Of a DNA stretch of 41,212 bases, positions 6,877-15,440 are shown one piece after another. The first letter of the stretch is position 1; each line of letters opens with the position of its first letter. Location of the stretch: contig JALGSW010000028.1 in assembly GCA_029821635.1 (NCBI GenBank), forward strand, positions 1-41,212. Direction: 5' to 3'. The stretch is from Candidatus Zipacnadia bacterium (GTDB lineage Bacteria > Armatimonadota > Zipacnadia > Zipacnadales > UBA5352). The translations under genes were made by a program, and so were the position numbers. The notes beneath the pieces are model-generated. The model searched no databases. It worked only from the letters and a program-made list of their open reading frames with translations, and was not told the origin of the DNA.

Positions 6877-8628
6877 ATGAAGACGACCATCACCGCCGTC
6901 GCGCTGGCAGCGCTTACCGCGCTGTGTGCGCTCCCAGCCGCCGCGCAGCTCGTCAGCATCGACGCGTATCTGCCCGCGAACTGCCCGACCGACGGCTCGG
7001 TGGACCTCACCGAGCAGATCCAGTCGGCACTCGCCGCCGAGCCCGCGCTGCTGTTCCCCGGCAGCAACGATCCGGCCAACCCGCGCATCTACGCTACGCG
7101 CACCGGCCTTGAGACGCAGGAGAACGCGCAGATCGTCTTCGGCCCGAACTCCCGCCTCCTGCGCCTGCCGAGCGATGGAGTGCTCATCACCCTCGCCGAG
7201 GGCGCGCGTATCTCCGGAGCGATCATCGACGGCAACAAGTACTCGCACTGGCCCGAGTTCCAGGACCTCGGCAAGAATGACGTGGCCATCAAACTGCTCA
7301 ATCACTGCGTGGTCGAGGACTGCGTGGTCTTCAACCATCCGGGCATCGCCTTCTTCACCTACGGCTCCTACAACCGCGTCTACCGCTGCCTCGCCGACCG
7401 CGACCAGTGGAGCGGCGACGGCTTCTACTTCCGCGGCACCGGCAATCTCATCAAGGACTGCGAAGCCTACGATACGATTCGCTGGGACTACTGCTCCTCG
7501 CATAGCGGCGCGCGCCAGAACACCTACGTGGACTGCCGCGGCGGCGACGTCAACTTCCGCACGTACGGCTTCATCGACCTTGAGGGCTCAGACGCCAACA
7601 ACCGCCTCATCCGCTGCATCAGCCCCAACAGCTCCATCGCCATCCCCGGCGCGCCGCAGACCGAGGTCATCGAGTGCATGGCCTCGAGCATCACCTTCTA
7701 CGACCACCAGAACCCCGACAGCATCGAGATGTACGGCGGACAGCGGGGCATCGCGCCGCGCATCGACGGCTGCATCACCACCCAGGGCGGCATCGTCATC
7801 GGCGGCTGGTCGAGTCTGCGCGACCGGATGGTGCCGGGAGCGATCGCGCCGATGGTCACCAATAACCGCATGTACAAGAGCCACAGCGGCCCCAGCGACG
7901 GCTACAGCGACTGGTCGTTCAGCGTCGCCTCGACCGACGGCAGCGGCGTGGTCACGGGCAACATCCTCTTCGAGTTCGACGACGGCTACACGAAGGGCCC
8001 GGGGATGAACCTCGAGAACGTCGAGGGCTCGGACAACCAGGTCGTCTACGGCCAGTGGCAGCTCGACCTGCCGAAGCCGAAGCTCCGCTACGGCTACGTG
8101 AACGAGGAGCAGGTCACCGCGCGCAAGTTCGAATACTTCCGCCAACTGCTCGCACAGAAGCGCGAGGAGCTGGGCGTGCCGGGCGAGATCGTCTCGCTGG
8201 AGTGGCTGCCGCTGACCGCGCAGTTCATCAAGGACCCGCGCAACACCGGCGAGGACGCCGGCTGGCAGAGCGCCGTCCCCGACGAGGGCGACAGCGTGCT
8301 GGAGATCCCCGTCGGCACGCACTGGGACTTCAGCATCGGGCGCTATAGCGGCGTCGGCTGGTACTACCTGCCGCTGCAGACCCCGGAGGTGCCCGCGGGC
8401 GATGACCTCTACCTCTACATCAGCGGCATCGACTCGGAGGCGAAGCTCTTCATCAACGGGGAGCTGATCGGCAACCACGAGGGCTGGGACACGCCCTCGC
8501 TGGTCCGCATCCCGGATGAGCTGCGCAAACCCGAGCAGCAGTTGCTCACACTCAAGGTCTACACGCCGGGCGGCATGGGCGGGGTCTACGGGCCGCTCGG
8601 CCTCGTGTTGACGCGGAAGGGGGCGTAG
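6877..8628 (+). CDS. Secreted right-handed beta-helix protein with C-terminal beta-sandwich
   Basis: 583 residues. The signal peptide MKTTITAVALAALTALCALPAAAQ is likely cut after AAA/AQ. Residues about 40-380 show the turn-rich periodic pattern of parallel beta-helix polysaccharide lyases and hydrolases (ARISGAIIDGNKY, NHCVVEDCVVFNHPG, GSYNRVYRCLADRD, GTGNLIKDCEAYD). The last 150 residues (DAGWQSAVPD...KLFINGELIGNHEGW) resemble the galactose-binding-like sandwich of GH2-type enzymes. It probably acts on an external polysaccharide; the substrate is unknown. ATG 6877 follows GGAGG by 10 bases. Confidence 0.8.
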   Translation: MKTTITAVALAALTALCALPAAAQLVSIDAYLPANCPTDGSVDLTEQIQSALAAEPALLFPGSNDPANPRIYATRTGLETQENAQIVFGPNSRLLRLPSDGVLITLAEGARISGAIIDGNKYSHWPEFQDLGKNDVAIKLLNHCVVEDCVVFNHPGIAFFTYGSYNRVYRCLADRDQWSGDGFYFRGTGNLIKDCEAYDTIRWDYCSSHSGARQNTYVDCRGGDVNFRTYGFIDLEGSDANNRLIRCISPNSSIAIPGAPQTEVIECMASSITFYDHQNPDSIEMYGGQRGIAPRIDGCITTQGGIVIGGWSSLRDRMVPGAIAPMVTNNRMYKSHSGPSDGYSDWSFSVASTDGSGVVTGNILFEFDDGYTKGPGMNLENVEGSDNQVVYGQWQLDLPKPKLRYGYVNEEQVTARKFEYFRQLLAQKREELGVPGEIVSLEWLPLTAQFIKDPRNTGEDAGWQSAVPDEGDSVLEIPVGTHWDFSIGRYSGVGWYYLPLQTPEVPAGDDLYLYISGIDSEAKLFINGELIGNHEGWDTPSLVRIPDELRKPEQQLLTLKVYTPGGMGGVYGPLGLVLTRKGA

Positions 8629-8662
8629 CGATGAGAGCGCTCGACGGCGCGAGCCGTTTGGA

Positions 8663-8796
8663 GGGGCCGCACGAGCGACAATCGCGTCAGCGGTTGTCGC
8701 GAGGCCGGCCCTGCGGTCGTACGAGTTGCGGCGATGCGAAAGGCCGATGGGCCGACCTCGCCGCCCTCCTTCGTCGGGCGGCTCGTGCGGCCCCTT
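8663..8796. repeat. Multi-hairpin interspersed element
   Basis: The outer 13-bp inverted repeat GGGGCCGCACGAG (8663-8675) and CTCGTGCGGCCCC (8782-8794) encloses smaller stems: GCGACAA/TTGTCGC (8675-8700) and CCGCCC/GGGCGG (8761-8781). The reverse complement of 8731-8796 aligns well with 1929-1993, so this is a dispersed family. It lies directly before, and partly within, the open frame of the next gene, which supports the downstream start at 8805. Confidence 0.7.
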
Positions 8797-8804
8797 CAGA
8801 CGGC

Positions 8805-9434
8805 GTGTCGCTGCGCTTCTTCGTGTGTGCCGCGCTCGTCCTCCTCGCCACCGCGGCCCACGCCGCGCCGTACGCGCTTGACTTTGCGGACCCCGCGGCG
8901 CTGGAAGCCGTGCAGCGCAATGGCCGGCAGACCTGCCTGGCGGACGAGGGCTGCGTGCTGCTGCGCGGGGGCGGGAGCATGTACGCGCTGGAGGCCACCG
9001 GGCCGGGCGTCTACCACCTGCGCTTCCGCATGATCGAGGCCGAGAAGTACCAGTACCACGTGCCGCTGGCGGAGTTCTTCAAGGCCGACGCGGCCGACCC
9101 TGAGAGCAATGGCTACGGGATCATCTGGCAGCCGTGGGGGCTCATCACGCTCACCGCGACGGTCGGCGGCGAGCGGGTCTACCGCCGCGAGTTCATCGAT
9201 CCGGGCCGCGACAACCGCAACCGCTACGCGTCCGGCGACATCGTGGACCTGACTCTGCGCGTGCCGCCGCAGGGCGATTGCGTGGAGGTCTATACCTTCC
9301 GCACCGAGCCCGAGGGCGAACCGACCTGCCGCTTCATTCTGCTCGACCTGCCGCTGGAGGGCCACTTCGGCTGGCGCAACACGAAGTGGTTCTCGCATGC
9401 CTGCATCCACGAGCTGTGCTACCGTAAGGAGTAA
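8805..9434 (+). CDS. Secreted protein of unknown function, beta-sandwich-like
   Basis: 209 residues from GTG 8805. The N-terminus (SLRFFVCAALVLLATAAHA) is a good signal peptide ending AHA. The mature part is rich in beta-strand and aromatic residues (YGIIWQPWGLITLTATVGGE, DIVDLTLRVPPQGD, GHFGWRNTKWF), in the manner of laminin-G/concanavalin-like domains. No family is recognised with certainty. The frame is open back to 8631, but that part lies in the repeat element and lacks signal-peptide character. It follows the beta-helix gene and may be co-expressed with it. Confidence 0.65.
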   Translation: MSLRFFVCAALVLLATAAHAAPYALDFADPAALEAVQRNGRQTCLADEGCVLLRGGGSMYALEATGPGVYHLRFRMIEAEKYQYHVPLAEFFKADAADPESNGYGIIWQPWGLITLTATVGGERVYRREFIDPGRDNRNRYASGDIVDLTLRVPPQGDCVEVYTFRTEPEGEPTCRFILLDLPLEGHFGWRNTKWFSHACIHELCYRKE

Positions 9435-9480
9435 GAGCGGCCTTCCCTCCGACGAATGACGCCTCTGAGCAGACCCCCTA

Positions 9481-9509
9481 TTGACTCCAGAGTTAGTTAA
9501 GACTAACAT
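9481..9509 (+). promoter_or_regulatory. Sigma70 promoter with dyad operator before the NifX-like gene
   Basis: TTGACT (9481-9486), a 17-bp spacer and TAACAT (9504-9509) form a good promoter. The dyad GTTAGT-TAAG-ACTAAC (9492-9507) overlaps spacer and -10. TTAG/CTAA-type dyads are common in MarR-family operators. No MarR gene is in the window, so the regulator is unknown. Confidence 0.65.
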
Positions 9510-9597
9510 CACACTGATCGCACCCGAGCCCAGACCGGCAGGCACCCCTCGTGCTTGCGCATGATGGCGCAGGGGAAGCCCCATTGGAGGGAATTCG

Positions 9598-9999
9598 ATG
9601 GAACTGATGGTCGCTTTCAGCACAAATGACGGCGAGAACCTTGTTACTGATGACCACGCGGGCCAGGCAAAGTTCTTTGACGTCTACCGGTACTACGGGA
9701 AAGAGGTTGAGTTCGTTGAGCGCCGCGAGAACTCGAAGTACGGCGGCGACGAGAGGATGCGCCGCGGCGACCCGGACAAGGCAACGAAGTCACTCAGCGC
9801 ACTCGATGGCGTGGACGCGTGGGCGAACCCGCGCTTCGGGCCGAACCTGCCACGGCTGCTGAAGAAGCTGGTCTGCGTCGTGGTGCGCGTGGACACGGTG
9901 CGGGAGGGCGTCGAACTGGTCGGGCAGCACATCGACCAGGTCGTGGAGCAGCACGAGGCGGGCGAAGAGCGCAGCCACGTCGTCCTCAAGCCCGAGTAG
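9598..9999 (+). CDS. NifX/NifB-C-terminal-like (dinitrogenase FeMo-cofactor family) protein
   Basis: 133 residues with the family start: MVAFSTNDGENLVTDDHAGQAKFFDVYRYYGKEVEFVERREN, compared with the usual IAV(A/S)xxDGxxVxxHFGxAxxFxIY of the NifX/NafY/NifB-C superfamily. Such small proteins bind Fe-S or FeMo-co precursors in nitrogen fixers, but stand-alone homologues are widespread in anaerobes without nif genes and their role is unclear. GGAGG is about 7 bases before the ATG. Nothing around it concerns nitrogen fixation. Confidence 0.8.
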   Translation: MELMVAFSTNDGENLVTDDHAGQAKFFDVYRYYGKEVEFVERRENSKYGGDERMRRGDPDKATKSLSALDGVDAWANPRFGPNLPRLLKKLVCVVVRVDTVREGVELVGQHIDQVVEQHEAGEERSHVVLKPE

Positions 10000-10049
10000 A
10001 AACCGCCGCGCAGGACGCGGGTTGTGCAGACAGATCGGGGTAATGATCG

Positions 10050-10727
10050 ATGGAGGCACTGACCTTCGGATCGCCTGAGTTCAATGAGAAGCTCGCGGAA
10101 TCGCCGCATGTAGCGGGCGAGGCACAGATGCTGCGCTCGATATGTCGGCCCGGGATGGTCGCCCTCGACGTCGGTGCCCATGGTGGCAGATCGACGCTGG
10201 TGCTGGCGGACGCTGTTGGACCGCAGGGGCGCGTCTGGGCATTCGAGCCGGTCCCCGAGTACTTTGATGCGCTCAGGGGGAGCCTCAGCGCGAGCGGCGT
10301 GCACAACACGCGCGCCTACAGGCTTGCCCTCAGCGACCATTCCGGCGGCTTCGCGTTCCACAAGCATGGAGGCGGGAGCGGGATCGTGCCTGCCGAAGGT
10401 GCCGAGTGGCTTCCGGTGCCCACCGGCACAGTGGATCAGTTCAGGGCCACGCATGGCATTCCGCGGATTGATGTCATCAGCGCCGATTGCGAGGGCAGCG
10501 AGCTGGCCCTCCTACGCGGCGCCGCGGAGACGCTCACCATTGACGGCCCCGAGATCTTCTGCGAGATCCACCACGGCTACCTTGACGCACTGGACCTGCT
10601 GGCGCGTGATGTCGCGGACTACCTCATGCGGCTCGGATACACGGTCAGGCCGCTTCGCATCGAAGACCTCGATGCGCAGGTCGTCATCGACGAGTGCACG
10701 CACATCCACGCCTTCCGCGCCGACTGA
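10050..10727 (+). CDS. FkbM-family SAM-dependent methyltransferase
   Basis: 225 residues. SAM-binding motif I is VALDVGAHGGRST (about 37-49), and motif II is VWAFEPVPEYFDAL. The FkbM-typical IDVISADCEGSELALLRGA (near 140) carries the D-x-E-G signature. Family members O-methylate sugars or natural-product hydroxyls. No glycan-synthesis genes are adjacent, so the substrate is unknown. The start ATG 10050 lies 50 bp after the NifX-like gene. Confidence 0.88.
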   Translation: MEALTFGSPEFNEKLAESPHVAGEAQMLRSICRPGMVALDVGAHGGRSTLVLADAVGPQGRVWAFEPVPEYFDALRGSLSASGVHNTRAYRLALSDHSGGFAFHKHGGGSGIVPAEGAEWLPVPTGTVDQFRATHGIPRIDVISADCEGSELALLRGAAETLTIDGPEIFCEIHHGYLDALDLLARDVADYLMRLGYTVRPLRIEDLDAQVVIDECTHIHAFRAD

Positions 10728-10735
10728 TCGGCGCG
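10716..10735. terminator. Short hairpin between convergent genes
   Basis: CGCGCCGA (10716-10723), the loop CTGA and TCGGCGCG (10728-10735) form a perfect 8-bp stem spanning the FkbM stop codon, just before the end of the opposing glycosidase gene at 10743. It could stop transcription in both directions. No T-tract is present. Confidence 0.45.
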
Positions 10736-10742
10736 CACGCGC

Positions 10743-13544
10743 TCAGCGCGGCTCCAGTGCGAACCACCGCGTCTCGCCGCGGGTCAGCTCAAGCTCGATC
10801 GTGTCCGCGCGCTCGGAGATGACCTCGCCGCTGGTGAGGTCGGTCACGCGCGAGGGGCGCTCGAGCGTCAGTGTCTCCGGGCCGCCAAAGATCGCGTGCA
10901 CCGTGATGAAGTGCTCGTTCGCGTAGATCGCGTTCCCCGGCTCGCCCGCCACCCACGCACCCGCCAGCTTCGCCAGCCGGTTCGCGAAGTCCGCGGTCAG
11001 GTGCGGCGGGCAGACGTAGACGCTCCGCCAGCCGTCGAACTCCCGCATCGCCGCCGCGACTGTGTCGCTGTCCACGTAGGTCGCCAGCGGCGTCGCGGCC
11101 GCGTCGGTCACCGCGAACGCCGGGCCCTTGATCGCGCCCGGCAACGCGATCCCCGCGGCCAGGTCGGTCACCAGCGGGTCCGCGCCATCGAGCACCATCG
11201 CGTTGAGGTCCGTCCGGTCGGGCAGCGCCTCCACCTCGATGCCCGTGATCTCCGAGATCGCCTCGGCGGCGGTGCCGTCGGTCACCGCGCCGGGCGCATG
11301 CATGAACACGAGCGTGCGGCCGTCGCTCTTGAGGCGCTCGATGGCCGCGCGCTCCTCGTCGCTGATGCGGTAGGGGTTCGCGAAGATGTAGACGCGATGG
11401 TCGGGGATCGTCGGCAGGTCCGACTGCAGGTAGACGCGGTAGGGCACCCCAGAGAGGTTCAGCTCCTCGACCTGGTTCTTCACGCCCTCGTAGCGGAACG
11501 GGCCGCCGTCCTGCGGCGCGACCCAGTGATTGCTGTCCTCGCTGACGATCAGCGCCACGTCCGAGCGCGGCATGCCCTCGATCGACAGGTCGCGGTCGAA
11601 GGCCCGCATCGCCCCCGCGATCCCGGCCATGATGCCCTCATCCGCGAACCAGCCGCCGGACATGTCGTACCACCACGTGCCGGTGCCGAAGGCCAGCGCC
11701 ATCCCGCACTCGCGCCGGACCATCGCGTTGTGCTCCTCGGCGGTCTCCGCGCGCCCCCACGAGAAGTTCTGCGCGGGCTCGCGCGGCACCGAGTGCCACG
11801 AGCGCCAGTCCTGCTCGGTCAGGTACGTCCGCCCGTGGTGCAGCGTTGAGCCGAAGACCGAGCGCATAGCGCCCTGATAGCCGGGCATGCGGATCGTGTA
11901 GGCGGCCGGTCCGGCGAAGAAGTCAATCGCGTCGTCGGCGAGGAAGCGCCCGAGCGCGATGTGATTGCCGGAGTTGCAGGTGATATCCTCGTAGTAGGTG
12001 CCGCAGATGATCGGCCGCGGCGTGGCCTGCTTGATCACGTCCGCGAGGTACATGACCGTCTCCGCCGGGCCCTCGGAGTAGAAGCGGGTCCAATCGGCGA
12101 TGTCGCCGTCGGTGGCTGCGTTGAGCAGCCCACTCGGCTGCACCCAGTAGCGCTCGTAGCCCGGCGGCTCGGCGCTCTCGAAGGTCACGTTCGGCCGGTT
12201 CCACGCCGCGCGCAGGGCCTGCACGTCCCCTGCGTAGCGCCGCCCGAGCCACTCGCGGAAGCTCGCGGTGGCCGCGGGTGAGTAGTCCGCGAGGTGGATG
12301 TCGCCGGGGGTGGGTCGCTGCCACTGGAACCACTGGCCATCGTTGTAGCCGGCCACGTGGTAGCCGATCACGGCCCTGCCCGCCTCGCTCGCCTCCACGT
12401 GCGCCACCAGCCGCCGGAGGGCGTCGGCGGTCTCCTCGCGCAGCGTCTGCGAGACGAGGCTGGGGCCGTAGCGCTCACGGCCCTCGGGCGGCTCGCCGCC
12501 CCACCGCACCGGGTGCATGTCCACGATCGCGGGCAGGCCGTTCTGGTCGAGCGTCACGTCATCGGGGTGCTCGGCGCCCCAGTCCCGGTAGGCGTCGCAG
12601 GCGAGGTAGAAGATCACGTAGCCGTCCGGGTCCACGCGCAGGATGCGCTCGAGGCGCTCGTCTACCTCGGAGAAGTCGAACTCGCCCGGGCCCTTCCACG
12701 GCCCGCGTTCGCCGTAGACGTCCTTGCCGAGCACCAGCGACGCAAGGTAGACGCGCACTCCGGCGTCGCGGAAGTCCGCAACCTGCGCGTTGTCGGAGCT
12801 GTGGAACGGGGCGACGTAGAACGCCCACGGCGTCGGCTCGCCGTCGAGGAACAGCCGAGGCCGGCGCTGCTCGCGCGTGACCTCGACGGAAGCGCGATCG
12901 CGCGCGGCCACGCGGGCCATCGCGGGCTCCAGCGGCGGCAGTTCCTCAGGCACAGGCTCCTCGTAGCGCGGCTCCGGCTCGGTCTCAGCGCCCACGGGCG
13001 CGACAGTCACGGCGTCCCACACGACGTCCGACGCCCAGAACGCCTGCAGGCAGCTTACGCGGATGCGCGCGTTGCCCTCGCGCACCTCCACCCGCGCGGT
13101 GACCTCCTGCCAGCGCCCGCCCTCCAGCGGGATGTGCACGGTGCCGAAGGTGTTGGGGAGCTGCTGGTCGTCGCTGTCGGCGGTGTGCTGGCTGATCATC
13201 AGGTAGACGCCCCGGCGGACGTCGTGCAGGGGCCGCACGCGGGCGGTGACGCGGTAGCTCTGCCCCGCCTCAACAGGCACGAAATCACTTAGCAGAAGTG
13301 TGAACCCTACCGCGCCAATCTTCCTCACTCTGAATGAGCGATCGCCTTCGTCGGAGAGGTCGTCAAGCCACTCGAACTCCCCGCCTGAGCCCTCCGCGGC
13401 GCGCCATGTCCAGGCGTCCGGGCCGTCCGTACCCGCTTCGAAGCCCCAGTTGGGGACTTCGGGCGCCGGGTCCTGCTGCGCGGCGGTGGGGATGCAGATG
13501 CAGACCGTGAGTGCGGCGATGAGCGCGACTGTGGATCTACGCAT
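10743..13544 (-). CDS. Secreted GH42-like glycoside hydrolase
   Basis: 933 residues. Signal peptide: MRRSTVALIAALTVCICIPTAAQ. A carbohydrate-binding-like sandwich lies at about 27-185 (NWGFEAG...YRVTARVRP), then a Pro/Glu linker (about 190-215). A TIM-barrel region of beta-galactosidase type spans about 235-650 (GEFDFSEVDERLERIL, GRAVIGYHVAGYNDGQWFQW, YLTEQDWRSWHS). A Rossmann-like domain of glutamine-amidotransferase type follows (about 660-830), then a small beta domain. This is a GH42-like order. The usual acid/base Glu position appears to read DGQW. ATG 13544 is preferred to 13553 because GGGAG lies 9 bases from the former and abuts the latter. The substrate is unknown. Confidence 0.82.
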   Translation of the reverse strand: MRRSTVALIAALTVCICIPTAAQQDPAPEVPNWGFEAGTDGPDAWTWRAAEGSGGEFEWLDDLSDEGDRSFRVRKIGAVGFTLLLSDFVPVEAGQSYRVTARVRPLHDVRRGVYLMISQHTADSDDQQLPNTFGTVHIPLEGGRWQEVTARVEVREGNARIRVSCLQAFWASDVVWDAVTVAPVGAETEPEPRYEEPVPEELPPLEPAMARVAARDRASVEVTREQRRPRLFLDGEPTPWAFYVAPFHSSDNAQVADFRDAGVRVYLASLVLGKDVYGERGPWKGPGEFDFSEVDERLERILRVDPDGYVIFYLACDAYRDWGAEHPDDVTLDQNGLPAIVDMHPVRWGGEPPEGRERYGPSLVSQTLREETADALRRLVAHVEASEAGRAVIGYHVAGYNDGQWFQWQRPTPGDIHLADYSPAATASFREWLGRRYAGDVQALRAAWNRPNVTFESAEPPGYERYWVQPSGLLNAATDGDIADWTRFYSEGPAETVMYLADVIKQATPRPIICGTYYEDITCNSGNHIALGRFLADDAIDFFAGPAAYTIRMPGYQGAMRSVFGSTLHHGRTYLTEQDWRSWHSVPREPAQNFSWGRAETAEEHNAMVRRECGMALAFGTGTWWYDMSGGWFADEGIMAGIAGAMRAFDRDLSIEGMPRSDVALIVSEDSNHWVAPQDGGPFRYEGVKNQVEELNLSGVPYRVYLQSDLPTIPDHRVYIFANPYRISDEERAAIERLKSDGRTLVFMHAPGAVTDGTAAEAISEITGIEVEALPDRTDLNAMVLDGADPLVTDLAAGIALPGAIKGPAFAVTDAAATPLATYVDSDTVAAAMREFDGWRSVYVCPPHLTADFANRLAKLAGAWVAGEPGNAIYANEHFITVHAIFGGPETLTLERPSRVTDLTSGEVISERADTIELELTRGETRWFALEPR

Positions 13545-13651
13545 GGGTGGCATCTCCCGTCTACGTGGAGTGGCGGGCCGGCGGCGGCGGTGGAGGTCTG
13601 CGCGTCTTCGCGTGGCTTCTCCGAGGAAGCGCTCGATGGCTTCGCGCCGAC

Positions 13652-13679
13652 TTGACGTACCGTGTCAACTCGTTAGACT
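13652..13679 (+). promoter_or_regulatory. Sigma70-type promoter of the pseudopilin gene
   Basis: TTGACG (13652-13657), a 16-bp spacer and TAGACT (13674-13679) lie 40 bp before the ATG at 13720. TTGAC at 13652-13656 pairs with GTCAA at 13664-13668, a possible operator half-site pair. Confidence 0.6.
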
Positions 13680-13719
13680 GATGCGCTCGTGACAGTCATC
13701 TGAGAGTGGAGGTTTCGTA

Positions 13720-14361
13720 ATGCGCAAAGGCTTTACCTTGATCGAACTTCTCGTCGTCATTGCGATTATCGCAATCCTGGCAGCAATCCTGTTCCCGGTG
13801 TTCGCGAAGGCGCGGGAGAAGGCGCGGCAGAGCTCGTGTCTGAGCAACACCAAGCAGATCATGCTGGCCGTGATGCAGTATGCGCAGGACTACGATGAGA
13901 CCTACCCGTACGCCTCGTCATGGGGCGACCCGGCCAACCGGACGCTGTGGGTCGATGCCCTGCAGCCGTACATCCGCAACACGCAGATCATCCGGTGCCC
14001 GAGTGTGCAGACCGCGACGTACGGCTACGGCTGGAACTACCAGAACTTCGGCTACATGTCGTCGGCCGGCGGCTTCTCGTACAACCCCGGCCGGGCGCTG
14101 GCGGATGTCCCCCAGCCCGCCGAGACCATCCTGATCGGTGACAACCCCGATCCGGGCTCCTACGGCGCCAGCAGCCTGTTCATCTACGGACCGAGTCAGC
14201 GCGACACCTCAGGCACGGCCACCGATGATCCCGGCCTGGCCAACGTCGCGAAGCGCCACAACGAGGGCGGCAACTACGCCTTCTGCGACGGCCACTCCAA
14301 GTGGCTCGGCGCGGGTGCCGCAACCGGCGAGGACCGCCTCTGGACGGTCACCGAGGACTAG
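13720..14361 (+). CDS. DUF1559-type (H-X9-DG) type II secretion/type IV pilin-like protein
   Basis: 213 residues. It starts with a class III signal, [28 protein letters not shown]: cleavage before Phe5 and Glu at +5, then a hydrophobic helix. The continuation [22 protein letters not shown] is the form seen in Armatimonadota and Planctomycetes. The C-terminal [17 protein letters not shown] carries the H-X9-DG motif that defines the family. Such proteins are numerous in these phyla and thought to form pseudopili or surface structures; precise roles are unknown. GGAGG lies 7 bases before the ATG, and the gene is monocistronic between a promoter and a hairpin. Confidence 0.93.
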   Translation: MRKGFTLIELLVVIAIIAILAAILFPVFAKAREKARQSSCLSNTKQIMLAVMQYAQDYDETYPYASSWGDPANRTLWVDALQPYIRNTQIIRCPSVQTATYGYGWNYQNFGYMSSAGGFSYNPGRALADVPQPAETILIGDNPDPGSYGASSLFIYGPSQRDTSGTATDDPGLANVAKRHNEGGNYAFCDGHSKWLGAGAATGEDRLWTVTED

Positions 14362-14390
14362 AGCTCGCGCAGTGATGCCGTGAAACTCAT

Positions 14391-14418
14391 GGCGGGGCCG
14401 GAGCGATCCGGCCCCGCC
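14391..14418. terminator. Bidirectional terminator hairpin
   Basis: GGCGGGGCCGGA (14391-14402), the loop GCGA and TCCGGCCCCGCC (14407-14418) form a perfect 12-bp stem between the pseudopilin stop (14361) and the opposing gene end (14444). The tail TGTGTGT is only partly T-rich. Confidence 0.75.
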
Positions 14419-14443
14419 TGTGTGTACCGGTGGTCTCCGACGC

Positions 14444-15394
14444 CTACAGCGCCTCGCCCAGCCTCCGCAACGCCGCCAGCCCGCGTTCCTCGGCGGCCTT
14501 CGCCTCGCGCAGCATCGCCGCGCATTCGGCGTCCTGCACCGTCGCGGCCTCAGCGTCGGAGTCGTGCGCCATCTCGAACGGAATGCGCTCCACCACGCGG
14601 CTCAGCGCGTCCGCGACCGTCGCGTAGTGCTCGACGGCCTCGTCGAAGAGCCCCGTCTCGCGGCCAAGCCGCGCCTTCGCCTCGCGCAGGAACTCCGCGG
14701 CCATCGCCCGGCATTCGCGCCAACACTCACCGTTGTAGCCCGCGCCGAAGCGGTTAGCCTTCCCGCTCTCGAGCGCGCTCGCCCACAACTCCAGCGCCTC
14801 CGGGCCCGCGGAATAGTGCTCGTGGAGGTACTTCCCGGCCGCGTGATCGAGCGCGAACTCAATCGCCGCGGTCACGATCTCCTCGTCCGGCGAGGGCCTG
14901 CAGGGCACCACGCAGTTGACGTGCAGCCACCCAATCTCCGTCCGCGCCAGCTCCTGGGGGTCCAGCGGCATCCGCGACTCATCGGCGCCGGGGCCGGAGT
15001 AGTAGTAGCCGCCGTCATCGTAGCCGCTGATCACGTACCACTCGGGGATCGCCAGCTCCCAGCCGTAGCAGGGCATGCCCGTGTCGATGCAGCCGGTCAC
15101 GAGCGCCCAGGCGATCTTCTGCTTGGCCTCGAAGTCGCGCTCGGAGACGTGTCCGGTGACGCCCTCGACGAGGTAGCCGATGTTCGCGGCGAGGTGATCG
15201 ACCTGTTCGGTCTTCCACGCCGTCGGCCCGCTGGGGCAGAGCTCCTCATGGATGTTGATCGCGAAGGCGTGGCCTGTGCCGCCGAAGATCCACGCGCGGG
15301 AGATCCCCAGCTCGAGGTACTCACCGCAGCCGTGCTGGCAGCCCATGTGCGAGATCCACGCCGGTTTCCACTCAAGGCCCTCAAGTCGCGTCAT
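14444..15394 (-). CDS. Conserved hypothetical protein, possible Cys/His papain-like fold
   Basis: 316 residues, no signal peptide. The N-terminal third has Cys in GCQHGCGEYLELG (residues near 18-30) and His in FGGTGHAFAINIHEELCPSGP (near 37-57). This resembles BtrH-N/C39-like domains in which Cys and His form a catalytic or acyl-transfer pair; the assignment is tentative. The C-terminal half is helical, with Ala/Glu-rich repeats (ECWRECRAMAAEFLREAKARLG, AAEERGLAALRRLGEAL). GGAGG lies 8 bases before the ATG. It sits 46 bp after the dehydrogenase gene in the same direction, probably one unit. Confidence 0.6.
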   Translation of the reverse strand: MTRLEGLEWKPAWISHMGCQHGCGEYLELGISRAWIFGGTGHAFAINIHEELCPSGPTAWKTEQVDHLAANIGYLVEGVTGHVSERDFEAKQKIAWALVTGCIDTGMPCYGWELAIPEWYVISGYDDGGYYYSGPGADESRMPLDPQELARTEIGWLHVNCVVPCRPSPDEEIVTAAIEFALDHAAGKYLHEHYSAGPEALELWASALESGKANRFGAGYNGECWRECRAMAAEFLREAKARLGRETGLFDEAVEHYATVADALSRVVERIPFEMAHDSDAEAATVQDAECAAMLREAKAAEERGLAALRRLGEAL

Positions 15395-15440
15395 GGCAGC
15401 GGCCTCCAGTCACGGCGGACCGGCATGTAGTGCGGGCGAG

